A stretch of DNA of 23,712 nucleotides from Pseudomonadota bacterium (GTDB taxonomy: Bacteria > Pseudomonadota > Gammaproteobacteria > Xanthomonadales > Xanthomonadaceae). The notes beneath the pieces are model-generated. The model worked only from the letters and a program-made list of their open reading frames with translations. It searched no databases and had not been told where the DNA came from. Positions 1 to 8,741 of the stretch are shown here, in pieces (the first letter of the stretch is position 1; every line of letters starts with the position of its first letter). Where the stretch lies: the NCBI GenBank assembly GCA_023395465.1, contig JAEWZE010000086.1, positions 1-23,712 on the forward strand, given 5' to 3'. Both the position numbers and the translations under genes were made by a program.

Positions 1-1368
1 CAGGTCGCCGTCCTGCAGCACGTCCGGCAGCACGTCGGCCAGTTCCTGCGCGCCGTTGACCACGACCGGGTCGATGCGGCCGCGGGCGCGGATCGCACGC
101 GCCAGCGCCTTGGCGTCGGCACCGGCGATTGGCGTTTCGCCGGCCGGGTAGACCTCGGTGAGCACCAGCGCGTCGACGTCGGACAGCACCGCGGCGAAGT
201 CGTCGAACTGGTCGCGGGTGCGCGTATAGCGATGCGGCTGGAACGCGACCACGAGGCGGTGGTCGGGCCAGCCGCCGCGCGCGGCCTCGAACACCGCCGC
301 CAGTTCCCTGGGATGATGGCCGTAGTCGTCCACCAGCTGCACCTGCGCGCCCTGCGCGGTACGCAGCTGCGCGAGCAGGTTGAAGCGGCGGCCGATGCCT
401 TCGAACTTTTCCAGCGCGGTCGCGATCGCGGCGGGCTCCACGCCCAGCTGCCAGCCGATCGACGAGGCCGCCAGCGCGTTGAGCACGTTGTGGCGGCCCG
501 GCAGCGCCAGCGTCACCGGGGTGCGCGAACCGTCGGGCAGGCACAGGGTGAAGCGCATCGCGGCGCCGCCCTGCTCCACGTCCTCGGCGCGCACGTCGGC
601 GGTCGCGGAGAATCCGTAGGTCATCGCATGGCGCGGCATGTCCTGGGCCAGCTTCGCCACTTCCGGATCGTCCGCGCACAGCACGGCCAGGCCATAGAAC
701 GGCAGCCGGTGCAGGAACTCGGAGAACGCCGCCTGCACCCGCGCGAAGTCGCCTCCGTAGTTCTCGAGATGGTCGGCATCGATGTTGGTGACCACCGCGA
801 TCAGCGGGTTCAGGCGCAGGAAGCTGCCGTCGCTCTCGTCGGCCTCGGCCACCAGCCACTGCCCACCGCCCAGGCGCGCGTTGGCGCCCGCGGCCAGCAG
901 CTGGCCGCCGATCACGAAGGTCGGATCCAGCCCGCCCTCGCCCAGCACGCTGGCGGTGAGCGAGGTGGTGGTGGTCTTGCCGTGCGTGCCGGCCACCGCG
1001 ATGCCGCGGCGGAACCGCATCAGTTCGGCCAGCATCTCCGCGCGCGGCACGATCGGAATGCGCTGCGAGCGCGCCTCCATCAGCTCCGGGTTGTCGGGGC
1101 GGATCGCGCTCGACACCACCACACAGTCGGTGCCCAGCACGTTCGCCGCCGAATGTCCGCGATGGACGGTCGCGCCCAGCCGGGTCAGGCGCTGCGTGGT
1201 GGCGTTGTCGGCGGTGTCCGAGCCCGACACCTCGTAGCCCAGGGTGCACAGCACCTCGGCGATGCCGCTCATGCCGGCGCCACCGATACCGACGAAGTGC
1301 ACGCGCGAGAACGCGCGGGCGATGCTTTCCTTGCTCAGGTCGCTGGCGGCTAGCAGGCGACGGATCAT
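1..1368 (-). CDS. murC: UDP-N-acetylmuramate--L-alanine ligase MurC (3' end cut by window)
   Basis: MurC adds L-alanine to UDP-MurNAc with ATP, the first amino-acid step of the peptidoglycan stem peptide, in the cytoplasm. The visible 456 codons start MIRRLLAASDLSKE. They include the N-terminal dinucleotide-like motif GIGGAGMSGIAE (about residues 28-39), the ATP-binding motif GTHGKTTTTS (127-136), an EADESDGSF segment and the nucleotide/peptide-binding stretch DDYGHHPRE. The family is usually about 470-480 residues, so roughly 20 C-terminal residues lie beyond position 1. The ATG at 1368 overlaps the ftsW stop as ATGA and is preceded by GGAGG, which supports both the start and translational coupling. 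murG, normally just upstream, is absent. The call is secure; only the end is unseen. Confidence 0.97.
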   Translation of the reverse strand, partial: MIRRLLAASDLSKESIARAFSRVHFVGIGGAGMSGIAEVLCTLGYEVSGSDTADNATTQRLTRLGATVHRGHSAANVLGTDCVVVSSAIRPDNPELMEARSQRIPIVPRAEMLAELMRFRRGIAVAGTHGKTTTTSLTASVLGEGGLDPTFVIGGQLLAAGANARLGGGQWLVAEADESDGSFLRLNPLIAVVTNIDADHLENYGGDFARVQAAFSEFLHRLPFYGLAVLCADDPEVAKLAQDMPRHAMTYGFSATADVRAEDVEQGGAAMRFTLCLPDGSRTPVTLALPGRHNVLNALAASSIGWQLGVEPAAIATALEKFEGIGRRFNLLAQLRTAQGAQVQLVDDYGHHPRELAAVFEAARGGWPDHRLVVAFQPHRYTRTRDQFDDFAAVLSDVDALVLTEVYPAGETPIAGADAKALARAIRARGRIDPVVVNGAQELADVLPDVLQDGDL

Positions 1369-2711
1369 GAATTCCTCCCGGTGGGCAGGCCCTGGCCGAA
1401 GGTAGGCTCGATGCGCGGGCGCAGGCGGCTGGTGCCGCGGGCGCTGGCCACCGCGGACGGCGGTGGCTGGGTGGTGGGCGGCGGCGGTGGGCCGGACTCC
1501 GCGGCCGTGTGTGCGCCTTCGCCGCGCAGGCGCGCGACCTGGCGCTGGGCGCGGTCGAGCTCGTACGACACTCGCAGCAGCAGGCCGATCGCCACGCAGG
1601 TCATCATCACGCTCGAGCCACCGGACGAGATCAGCGGCAGCGTCAGCCCCTTGGTCGGCAGCAGCCCGAGGTTGACGCCCATCGACACCAGGCTCTGCAG
1701 GCCGATCATCAGGGCCACGCCGAAGGCGACGTAGCCGGCGAAGTGACGGCGCATCTCCACGCAGCGATAGCCGATCCACAGCGCGCGGCCGACCAGCGCG
1801 GCGAACAGCGCGATCACGAACAGCAGCCCGAAGAAGCCGAGCTCCTCGCCGATCACGCTGAAGATGAAGTCGGTGTGGGCTTCGGGCAGGTAGGACAGCT
1901 TCTGGATCGAGCCGCCGAGGCCGACGCCGGTCAGCTCGCCGCGGCCGATCGCCATCAGCGCATTGCTGAGCTGGTAGCCGGCACCGAGCTGGTCGTCCCA
2001 GGGATTCCAGAACGAGGTGATGCGGCGCAGCCGGTAGGGCTCGATCACCGCCACCGCGACCAGCGCCGGCAGCAGGCCGAGCACCGGCAGCATCATCCGC
2101 TTGAGGTGGCCGCCACCGAGCACCAGCATGCCGGCGGTGACCGCGAGCAGCATCGTCGCCGAGCCGAAGTCCGGCTGCGCGAGCAGCAGCGCCACCAGCA
2201 CGATCGCCACGCCGATCGGCTTGAGCATCGCGCCCCAGCCGGCGTTGACCTCGTCGCGGAAGCGCACCAGGTAGCTGGCCAGCCAGACCAGGTAGAGGAT
2301 CTTCACCGCCTCCACGATCTGGAAGTTCGACACGCCCAGGTTCACCCAGCGCCGCGCGCCGTTGACGGTGTGGCCCAGCCCCGGCACGAACACCAGCATC
2401 AGCATCAGCGCGCAGGCACCCAGCAGCGCCTGCGGGTACTTCTCCACCAGCTTCAGGTCGGTGCGCATCACCAAGACGCACAGGGCGATGCCCACCGCGA
2501 GGAACACGATGTGGCGGCCGAGGAAGTAGAACGGCCCCTGGCCGAAGTTCTCCGCCACCGCGATCGAACTGGAGGCGACCATGACCACTCCGAAGGCGGC
2601 GATCGTCGCGGCGATGGCGATCAGCCAGCCGTCGTAGCGGCCGTCGATGGCGTCCAGGCGCGTGGCCTGGCGGGCGGTTTCGAACGCGCGGGAGTCGGTG
2701 GTCACGGCCAT
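1365..2711 (-). CDS. ftsW: Peptidoglycan glycosyltransferase FtsW (SEDS family)
   Basis: FtsW is the inner-membrane SEDS polymerase that builds septal glycan strands from lipid II, partnered with FtsI. The 448-residue protein has about ten hydrophobic segments between residues 25 and 385. It carries the SEDS signature region YLPEAHTDFIFSVIGEELGF (274-293), whose Asp281 matches the family's catalytic acid, and a C-terminal LPTKGLTLPLISSGGSS motif (351-367). The cytoplasmic tail is proline rich (about 408-419). The start at 2711 shares one base with the mraY stop (TGATG) and has GAAGG upstream. The reading frame stays open further 5', but that part is the mraY region in a wrong frame. It is followed directly by murC. 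Confidence 0.97.
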   Translation of the reverse strand: MAVTTDSRAFETARQATRLDAIDGRYDGWLIAIAATIAAFGVVMVASSSIAVAENFGQGPFYFLGRHIVFLAVGIALCVLVMRTDLKLVEKYPQALLGACALMLMLVFVPGLGHTVNGARRWVNLGVSNFQIVEAVKILYLVWLASYLVRFRDEVNAGWGAMLKPIGVAIVLVALLLAQPDFGSATMLLAVTAGMLVLGGGHLKRMMLPVLGLLPALVAVAVIEPYRLRRITSFWNPWDDQLGAGYQLSNALMAIGRGELTGVGLGGSIQKLSYLPEAHTDFIFSVIGEELGFFGLLFVIALFAALVGRALWIGYRCVEMRRHFAGYVAFGVALMIGLQSLVSMGVNLGLLPTKGLTLPLISSGGSSVMMTCVAIGLLLRVSYELDRAQRQVARLRGEGAHTAAESGPPPPPTTQPPPSAVASARGTSRLRPRIEPTFGQGLPTGRNS

Positions 2712-3796
2712 CAGCGCACCTTCAGCGTAGCGAGGCCGACCAGCACCAGGATCACCGAGATGATCCAGAAGCGCACGATCACGCGCGGCTCCGGCCAGCC
2801 CTTGAGTTCGAAGTGGTGGTGGATCGGCGCCATCCGGAACACGCGCTTGCCGGTGAGCTTGAACGAAGCCACCTGGATCATCACCGACAGCGTCTCGATG
2901 ACGAAGATGCCGCCCATGATCACTAGCACCAGTTCCTGGCGCACGATCACGGCCATGGTGCCCAGCACCGCGCCGAGGGCCAGCGCGCCGATGTCGCCCA
3001 TGAACACCATCGCCGGATAGGTGTTGAACCACAGGAAGCCGAGGCCGGCGCCGGCAATGGCCGCGCAGATGATGATCAGCTCGCCCGCGCCGGGTACCGG
3101 CGGGATCTGCAGGTAGCGCGAGAACTCGGCGTGGCCCGACGCGTAGGCGAACACCGCGATGCCGCCGGCCACCAGCACTGTCGGCATGATGGCCAGGCCG
3201 TCGAGGCCGTCGGTGAGGTTGACCGCGTTGGAGAATCCGACGATCCAGAAATAGGCGATCGCCACGAAGCTGATCCCCGCCAGCGGCAGCGCCACCGACT
3301 TGAACAGCGGCACGTAGAAGGTCGTCGCCGCGGGCACGTCCGCGTACAGGTACAGGTACAGGCCCGCGGCCAGGCCGAAGATCGACTGCAGCAGGTACTT
3401 CCAGCGCGACTTCAAGCCGTTGGGATCGCGCTTGACGATCTTGATCCAGTCGTCGTACCAGCCGATCGCGCCGAAGCAGACCATCACCAGCAGCACCACC
3501 CACACGTACTTGTTGCGCAGGTCGCCCCACAGCAGCACCGAGGCGGTGATGGTGAACAGGATCAGCGCGCCACCCATGGTCGGCGTGCCGGCCTTGGAGA
3601 AATGCGTCTGCGGGCCGTCCTGGCGGATCGGCTGGCCACCCTTGTACTGGGCGAGGCGGCGGATCACCGCCGGTCCCCACCACAGCGACAGCGCAAGCGC
3701 GGTCAGCGCGGCGAGGATGCCACGGAAGGTCAGGTAGCCGAACAGTCCGAACAGGCCCTCGACCTGCTGCAGCCAGCGGGTGAGTTCAAGCAGCAT
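2711..3796 (-). CDS. mraY: Phospho-N-acetylmuramoyl-pentapeptide-transferase MraY
   Basis: MraY transfers phospho-MurNAc-pentapeptide from UDP to undecaprenyl phosphate, giving lipid I on the inner membrane. The protein is 361 residues, against 360 in E. coli. The family's catalytic signatures are visible: Asp-Asp at 115-116 (GWYDDW), NLTDGLDG (193-200), MGDIG with Asp268, and the HHHFE loop (326-330). About ten membrane segments are spread along the chain. The ATG at 3796 lies 11 bases inside the murF 3' end, and MLLELTRWLQ matches family N-termini. An open frame continues upstream but translates the murF region out of frame. It is coupled to ftsW downstream. Confidence 0.98.
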   Translation of the reverse strand: MLLELTRWLQQVEGLFGLFGYLTFRGILAALTALALSLWWGPAVIRRLAQYKGGQPIRQDGPQTHFSKAGTPTMGGALILFTITASVLLWGDLRNKYVWVVLLVMVCFGAIGWYDDWIKIVKRDPNGLKSRWKYLLQSIFGLAAGLYLYLYADVPAATTFYVPLFKSVALPLAGISFVAIAYFWIVGFSNAVNLTDGLDGLAIMPTVLVAGGIAVFAYASGHAEFSRYLQIPPVPGAGELIIICAAIAGAGLGFLWFNTYPAMVFMGDIGALALGAVLGTMAVIVRQELVLVIMGGIFVIETLSVMIQVASFKLTGKRVFRMAPIHHHFELKGWPEPRVIVRFWIISVILVLVGLATLKVR

Positions 3797-5168
3797 CGTG
3801 TTCCCCTGTTGACCGGGCCAGCAGCGCGTCGACGATGCGGTCCATGGCGCTGCCGCGCGAGCCCTTGACCAGCATCCGCACCTCCGGATGCAGGTCCCCG
3901 GACAGCGCTGCGGCGAGCGCATCGTGGTTGTCGAAATGGCGCCCGCCCTCGCCGAACGCCGTCGCGGCGGCAGCGCTGAGCGGCCCCAGCGCGTAGAGCC
4001 GCGCCACGCCGGCGCGGCGTGCGCGGCGGCCCGCCTCGGCGTGCAGGTCGAGGGCATCGGTGCCCAGCTCGCGCATGTCGCCCAGCACCAGCCAGGCATC
4101 GCCGCCGCCGGCCGCCAGCGTGTCGATCGCGGCGTTGAGCGATCCGGGATTGGCGTTGTAGCTGTCGTCGATCAGGATCGCGCCGCCGGCCAGGCGATGG
4201 CGCACCAGCCGGCCCTGCACCGGACGCGCCTGCGCCAGCGCCTGCCCGATCGCATCGATGCCGATGCCCAGCGCCAGCGCGATCGAGGCCGCCGCCAGCG
4301 CGTTGGCGACGTTGTGGCGGCCGGCCAGCGGCAGCGACACCGGCGTTTCGCCCATCGGCGCGACAAGCATGAAACGCGAGCCATCCGCATCCAGTTGCAG
4401 TTGACGCGCGGTCACGTCGGCACTGGCTTCCAGGCCGAAGCGGATCAGGCGACGGCCGTGCGCGCGCTCGGCGAAGTACGGTGCGAACGCATCGTCGGCG
4501 TTGATCACCGCCACGCCGTCGTGCGGCAGGGCGTCGTAGATCGCGGCCTTGGTGTCGGCGATGCCGAGCAGGCTGTGCATGCGCTCCAGGTGCGCGGGCG
4601 CGACATTGTTGACCAGGGCGACGTCGGGCCGCGCGATCGCGGTCAGGTAGGCGATGTCGCCGGGCTTGCCGGCGCCCATCTCGTAGATGGCCACCTCGGC
4701 ATCCTCGGGCGCGTCGATCACCGCCAGCGGCAGCCCGATCTCGTTGTTGCGGTTGCCGGGGTTGGCATAGGCGCGCAGCGAGCGCGAGACGATGCCATGG
4801 ACCAGCTGCTTGACGCTGGTCTTGCCGTTGCTGCCGGTGATGCCGACCACCTTGCCGGTGCGCGGACGCTGCAGCGCGGCCGCCAGCGCGGCCAGCGCGC
4901 GCTCGGTATCGGCGACCAGGATCTGCGGCAGCGGCGCGTCGACCGCGCGCGAGACCAGCGCGGCGCGCGCGCCGCGCCCGGCCGCCGCGGCGACATGCTC
5001 GTGGCCGTCGAAGTTGGCGCCCTTGAGCGCGACGAACAGCGCCGCGCGACCATCGCGCGTGTCGAGCGTGCGGGTGTCGGTCTCGACCGCGTCGATCAGC
5101 TGGTCGCCGTCGCCATGCAGGCGGCCCTGGGTCCACTGCGCGATGCGCGAAAGCGGCATCGGGATCAT
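3786..5168 (-). CDS. murF: UDP-MurNAc-tripeptide--D-Ala-D-Ala ligase MurF
   Basis: MurF adds the D-Ala-D-Ala dipeptide to UDP-MurNAc-tripeptide, completing the cytoplasmic pentapeptide precursor. The protein is 460 residues with the three-domain Mur ligase layout. The P-loop is GITGSNGKTS (109-118), followed by the GNRNNEIGLP segment and an EMGAG motif. The central domain has DDSYNANP, and the C-terminus carries the conserved KGSR element. The ATG at 5168 overlaps the murE stop as ATGA and gives MIPMPLSRIA. An internal ATG at 5159 is a possible alternative three codons later. The 3' end overlaps mraY by 11 bases. Confidence 0.97.
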   Translation of the reverse strand: MIPMPLSRIAQWTQGRLHGDGDQLIDAVETDTRTLDTRDGRAALFVALKGANFDGHEHVAAAAGRGARAALVSRAVDAPLPQILVADTERALAALAAALQRPRTGKVVGITGSNGKTSVKQLVHGIVSRSLRAYANPGNRNNEIGLPLAVIDAPEDAEVAIYEMGAGKPGDIAYLTAIARPDVALVNNVAPAHLERMHSLLGIADTKAAIYDALPHDGVAVINADDAFAPYFAERAHGRRLIRFGLEASADVTARQLQLDADGSRFMLVAPMGETPVSLPLAGRHNVANALAAASIALALGIGIDAIGQALAQARPVQGRLVRHRLAGGAILIDDSYNANPGSLNAAIDTLAAGGGDAWLVLGDMRELGTDALDLHAEAGRRARRAGVARLYALGPLSAAAATAFGEGGRHFDNHDALAAALSGDLHPEVRMLVKGSRGSAMDRIVDALLARSTGEHDAA

Positions 5169-6637
5169 GCGCGGCCTCCCAGCGCTTCGCGCGCGACCAC
5201 GCCGTCGTCGAAGGGATGCTTCACGCCCGCGACTTCCTGGTAGGCCTCGTGGCCCTTGCCGGCGACCAGGACGATGTCGCCGGCGCGCGCGCGGCCGATG
5301 GCCTCGACGATCGCGGCGCGGCGGTCGCGCTGCACGATCACCCGGCCCGGTTCGGCAAAGCCCGCGACGATCCCGGCCACGATGGCATCGCCATCCTCGC
5401 CGCGCGGGTTGTCGTCGGTGACCACGACCTCGTCGGCCAGGCGTTCGGCGATGGCCGCCATCTGCGGGCGCTTGCCGGTGTCGCGCTCGCCGCCGCAGCC
5501 GAACACGCAGACCAGCCGGCCGCGCAGGTGCCCGCGCAGCGACTCGAGCGCCTGCTCCAGCGGATCGGGCTTGTGCGAGTAGTCGATCACCACCAGCGGC
5601 AGGTCGCCGCCGCCGAGGCGGTTCATGCGGCCCGCGATCGGCTGCATCTGCCCGAGCACGGCGGCGATGCTGCCGGCATCGTGGCCGAGCGCATGCAGCA
5701 CACCGGCCACGGCCAGCAGGTTGTCGATGTTGAAGCGGCCCAGCAGCGGCGACTGCACGCGCTGCACGCGGCCGTCGAGGTGCAGGTCGAAGGCGATGCC
5801 GTCGGCGTCGAGCTCGATTCCGGTGGCGCGCAGGTCGGCATCGTCCGCGCCGCGCGCGCTGGTGCCGATCGCCTGCAGCGAACCGGGCAGGTCCAGCGCC
5901 AGGCGGCGGCCGTACGCGTCGTCGAGGTTGAGCACCGCCGCGCGCAGGCCCGGCGTGGCGAACAGGCGGGCCTTGGCCGCGCCATAGGTCTCCATGTCGC
6001 CGTGGTAGTCGAGGTGGTCGCGGCTGAGGTTGGTGAACACGCCGACCGAGAAATGCACCGCGTCGACTCGTCCCTGGTCGAGCGCATGCGAGCTGACCTC
6101 CATCGCGACCGCCTGCGCGCCCTCGTCGTGCAGCTGCGCCAGCAGCGCATGGGTCTGCAGCACCAGCGGCGTGGTGAAGCCGGTCGCGCGCGCCTGGCCG
6201 TACAGGCCCGCGCCGAGCGTGCCGATGGTGCCGGCGCGCGTGCCGCACAGCTCCAGCGCCTGCGCCAGCAGCTGCACCGTCGAGGTCTTGCCGCTGGTGC
6301 CGGTGACGCCGATGGTGGCCATCCGCGCCGACGGGTGCCCGTGGAAGGCATCGGCCATCGTGCCCATGCGCGCGCGCAGGCCAGGCACGGCGATCGCATC
6401 GGCCGGCGGCGCCGGGACGTCGGCCGGCACCGGCGGTTCGAACAGGATCGCGGCGGCACCGGCCTGCGCCGCCTGCGCGGTGAAATGCAGACCGTGGGTA
6501 CCGAAGCCGCCGATCGCGACGAAGGCATCGCCAGGACGCACGTCGCGGCTGTCGAGCACCAGGCCCGAGACCTGCAGCGTGGCCGGCACGCCGACCACGT
6601 CGGGCAGCAGCTGGGCCAGCGCCATGGTGCGGCTCAT
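5165..6637 (-). CDS. murE: UDP-MurNAc-tripeptide synthetase MurE (meso-DAP type)
   Basis: MurE adds the third stem amino acid to UDP-MurNAc-L-Ala-D-Glu. The 490-residue protein has the Mur ligase order: N-terminal UDP-binding domain, ATP-binding P-loop GVTGTSGKTS (110-119), a HxLDYHG segment near 208-213, the lysine of YGAAKARLF (about 222) in the place of the family's carbamylated lysine, and VIDYSHKPD (350-358). The DNPR motif at 409-412 is the recognised marker of meso-diaminopimelate specificity. The P-loop has Ser115 where Asn is usual in the family. The ATG at 6637 overlaps the ftsI stop as ATGA, which fixes the start. Confidence 0.97.
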   Translation of the reverse strand: MSRTMALAQLLPDVVGVPATLQVSGLVLDSRDVRPGDAFVAIGGFGTHGLHFTAQAAQAGAAAILFEPPVPADVPAPPADAIAVPGLRARMGTMADAFHGHPSARMATIGVTGTSGKTSTVQLLAQALELCGTRAGTIGTLGAGLYGQARATGFTTPLVLQTHALLAQLHDEGAQAVAMEVSSHALDQGRVDAVHFSVGVFTNLSRDHLDYHGDMETYGAAKARLFATPGLRAAVLNLDDAYGRRLALDLPGSLQAIGTSARGADDADLRATGIELDADGIAFDLHLDGRVQRVQSPLLGRFNIDNLLAVAGVLHALGHDAGSIAAVLGQMQPIAGRMNRLGGGDLPLVVIDYSHKPDPLEQALESLRGHLRGRLVCVFGCGGERDTGKRPQMAAIAERLADEVVVTDDNPRGEDGDAIVAGIVAGFAEPGRVIVQRDRRAAIVEAIGRARAGDIVLVAGKGHEAYQEVAGVKHPFDDGVVAREALGGRA

Positions 6638-8481
6638 GGCGTCGCCCCGCTGCGGCTGGCCGGCAGGACCGGGGCCACGACCGGCGCCGCCGAAGCGGTG
6701 GCCGTGCCCGTCGCCCTGGCGCGCCTGGCTTCTTCCGCCGACTGCGCGGCCAGCCAGGTCTGGATGTCGTCGGGCGGCACGTCCATCAGCCGCAGGGCGC
6801 CCTCCATCACCCGCGCGAACAGCGGCGCGGAGATCCAGCCGCCGCCATAGGTCGAGCCGCCGCCGGAGGTGTCCGGATCGTTGACCACCACGGTCACGGC
6901 GAAGCGCGGCCGCTCGACCGGCACCAGGCCTGCGAAGTAGGCGATGTAGCGGCGCGAGTAGCCGCCGCCCGAGGACTTGCGCGCGGTGCCGGTCTTGCCG
7001 GCCACGTGGTAGCCCAGGATCGCGGCGCGGGTGGCGGTGCCGCCGGGCTCGGTGACGGTCTGCATCATCCGCATCACCTGCGCGGCCACCTGCGGGTCCA
7101 GCGCCTGCTGCGTATCGCCGCTGTGGCCGCCCTTGACGAAGGTCGGCGTCACCAGCCGGCCGCCGTTGCCCAGCGCGGCGTAGGCACGCGCGATCTGCAG
7201 CGGGGTGACCGACAGGCCGTAGCCGTATGACAGCGTCTGCTTGTGCGTGCCGCTCCAGCGCTCGGGCGGTGGAAAGGTGCCGGGCGCCTCGCCGGGGAAG
7301 CCGCTGCCGGTACTGGTGCCGAAACCGAAGCGGCGCAGGAACGCGTCGAACTGCGCGTCGGGCAACAGCTTGACGATCTTCGACACGCCCACGTTGGAGC
7401 TCTTGGTGATGATGCCGGTGGTGTCCAGCACGCCGTAGTTCTTGAAGTCGCTGGTGCGGTAGCGCCCGTTCGGGATCCAGCCCGGGCTGGTGTCGAAACG
7501 CGTGGTCGGCGTGATCACGCCCGCCTCGAGGCCCGCGGCGACGGTGAGCGGCTTCATCGTCGAACCGGGCTCGAGCAGGTCGGTCACCGCGCGGTTGCGG
7601 TAGGCGTCGCGGTTCTCGCCGCTGACCCGGTTGTTGTTGTACGAGGGCAGGTTGGCCATCGCCAGCACTTCGCCGGTGGCCACGTCCAGGATCACCACCG
7701 AACCGCTGGCGGCGCCGGTTTCGAGCAGGGTGCGCTTGAGCTCGCGGTAGGCCAGGAACTGGATGCGGCGGTCGATGCTCAGCACCAGGTCCTTGCCCGG
7801 CTCGGCCGGGCGGATCAGGTCGACGTGCTCGACGATGCGGCCGTGGCGGTCGCGAATCACCTTCTGCGCGCCGGGGGTGCCGCGCAGCCATTCGTCGAAC
7901 GCCAGCTCCACGCCCTCCTGGCCCTGGTCGTCGATGTTGGTGAAGCCCAGCACGTGCGCGACGGCCTCGCCCTGCGGGTAGAAGCGGCGGAACTCTCGCT
8001 GCGAGAACACGCCCGGGATCTTCAACGCCAGGATCTTCTGCGCCACCGCCGGATTGATCCGGCGATGCCGCGGCACGTACATGAACTCCTTGTCGCTGCG
8101 CTGCGAGACGTAGCGCGTCAGGTAGTCCAGCGGCAGCTCGGTGGCCTCGGCCAGGCGCGCGATCGCAGCCGGATTGTTGGCCAGCTCCTGCGGATTGGCA
8201 TACAGCGATTCGACCGGCGAGGAAACGGCCAGCGGCTCGCCGTTGCGGTCGGTGATCATGCCGCGCGAGGTCGGGATCGCCACCTCGCGCAGGAAGCGCG
8301 CATCGGCCTTCTGCTGGTAGAAGGCGTTGTCGACCAGCTGCAGGTCGACCGCGCGCACCACCAGCGCCACCGCGCACAGCCCCATCGCGCCGGCTACCAG
8401 CATCAGCCGGCCACGCAGGTTGAACTGCGCGCGCGGGCGCGGCTTCTTGGCCGAGCCGCCACTGGTCCTGACGAACCTCAC
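6634..8481 (-). CDS. ftsI: Septal peptidoglycan D,D-transpeptidase FtsI (PBP3)
   Basis: FtsI crosslinks septal peptidoglycan as the partner of FtsW. The 615-residue protein has a short basic cytoplasmic N-terminus, one membrane segment (about 26-46), a pedestal/dimerisation domain, and a transpeptidase domain with all three penicillin-binding motifs: STMK with Ser307 (307-310), SSN (361-363) and KTGT (496-499). The tail is Ala/Pro-rich and low in complexity. It starts with GTG at 8481, overlapping the ftsL stop as GTGA; no ATG closer to the membrane segment fits the family N-terminus better. Coupling to ftsL and murE matches the standard dcw order. Confidence 0.97.
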   Translation of the reverse strand: MRFVRTSGGSAKKPRPRAQFNLRGRLMLVAGAMGLCAVALVVRAVDLQLVDNAFYQQKADARFLREVAIPTSRGMITDRNGEPLAVSSPVESLYANPQELANNPAAIARLAEATELPLDYLTRYVSQRSDKEFMYVPRHRRINPAVAQKILALKIPGVFSQREFRRFYPQGEAVAHVLGFTNIDDQGQEGVELAFDEWLRGTPGAQKVIRDRHGRIVEHVDLIRPAEPGKDLVLSIDRRIQFLAYRELKRTLLETGAASGSVVILDVATGEVLAMANLPSYNNNRVSGENRDAYRNRAVTDLLEPGSTMKPLTVAAGLEAGVITPTTRFDTSPGWIPNGRYRTSDFKNYGVLDTTGIITKSSNVGVSKIVKLLPDAQFDAFLRRFGFGTSTGSGFPGEAPGTFPPPERWSGTHKQTLSYGYGLSVTPLQIARAYAALGNGGRLVTPTFVKGGHSGDTQQALDPQVAAQVMRMMQTVTEPGGTATRAAILGYHVAGKTGTARKSSGGGYSRRYIAYFAGLVPVERPRFAVTVVVNDPDTSGGGSTYGGGWISAPLFARVMEGALRLMDVPPDDIQTWLAAQSAEEARRARATGTATASAAPVVAPVLPASRSGATP

Positions 8482-8741
8482 GGCTGCACCACCACGATTT
8501 CGCCGGCAGCCGGGAACTTCATGCCCAGCCGCGTGCGCGCCACCTGGTCGATGCGGTTGCTCTCGGCCCAGGTGGCCTGCTCCAGCTGCAGCCGGCCGAA
8601 CTCGATGTTGAGCTCGTCGCGCTCGCGCTCCAGGCGGGTCAGCTGCACGTAGAGTTCGCGATGCTGGTGGCGCGCGTATACCACGCCGATCGCGGAGATC
8701 ACGCAGGCGATCACCAGCACGGCGGCGGCGAGCCGGGTCAT
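8478..8741 (-). CDS. ftsL: Cell division protein FtsL
   Basis: FtsL is a small bitopic divisome protein that joins FtsB and FtsQ and helps activate FtsWI. The protein is 87 residues: a very short cytoplasmic end (MTR), one hydrophobic segment (about 4-22), then a periplasmic heptad-like stretch rich in Leu, Arg and Glu (about 26-58) consistent with a coiled coil. The C-terminus ends GEIVVVQP. Sequence similarity in this family is low, so the call rests on size, topology and position between rsmH and ftsI. The ATG at 8741 overlaps the rsmH stop as ATGA. Confidence 0.93.
   Translation of the reverse strand: MTRLAAAVLVIACVISAIGVVYARHQHRELYVQLTRLERERDELNIEFGRLQLEQATWAESNRIDQVARTRLGMKFPAAGEIVVVQP

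Noticed and set aside
232..1353. Long plus-strand open frame opposite murC
   Set aside because: It is antisense to a clear murC, rich in Arg/Gln/His/Ala low-complexity text, with no family motif. Such frames are expected opposite genes with very G+C-rich third positions.
1509..3020. 503-residue plus-strand open frame opposite ftsW and mraY
   Set aside because: His/Gln/Arg-rich complement of membrane-protein genes; no ribosome-binding site or domain, a G+C shadow.
5216..8652. Long plus-strand open frames opposite murE and ftsI
   Set aside because: Antisense to two well-supported genes, with compositional bias only and no recognisable protein features.
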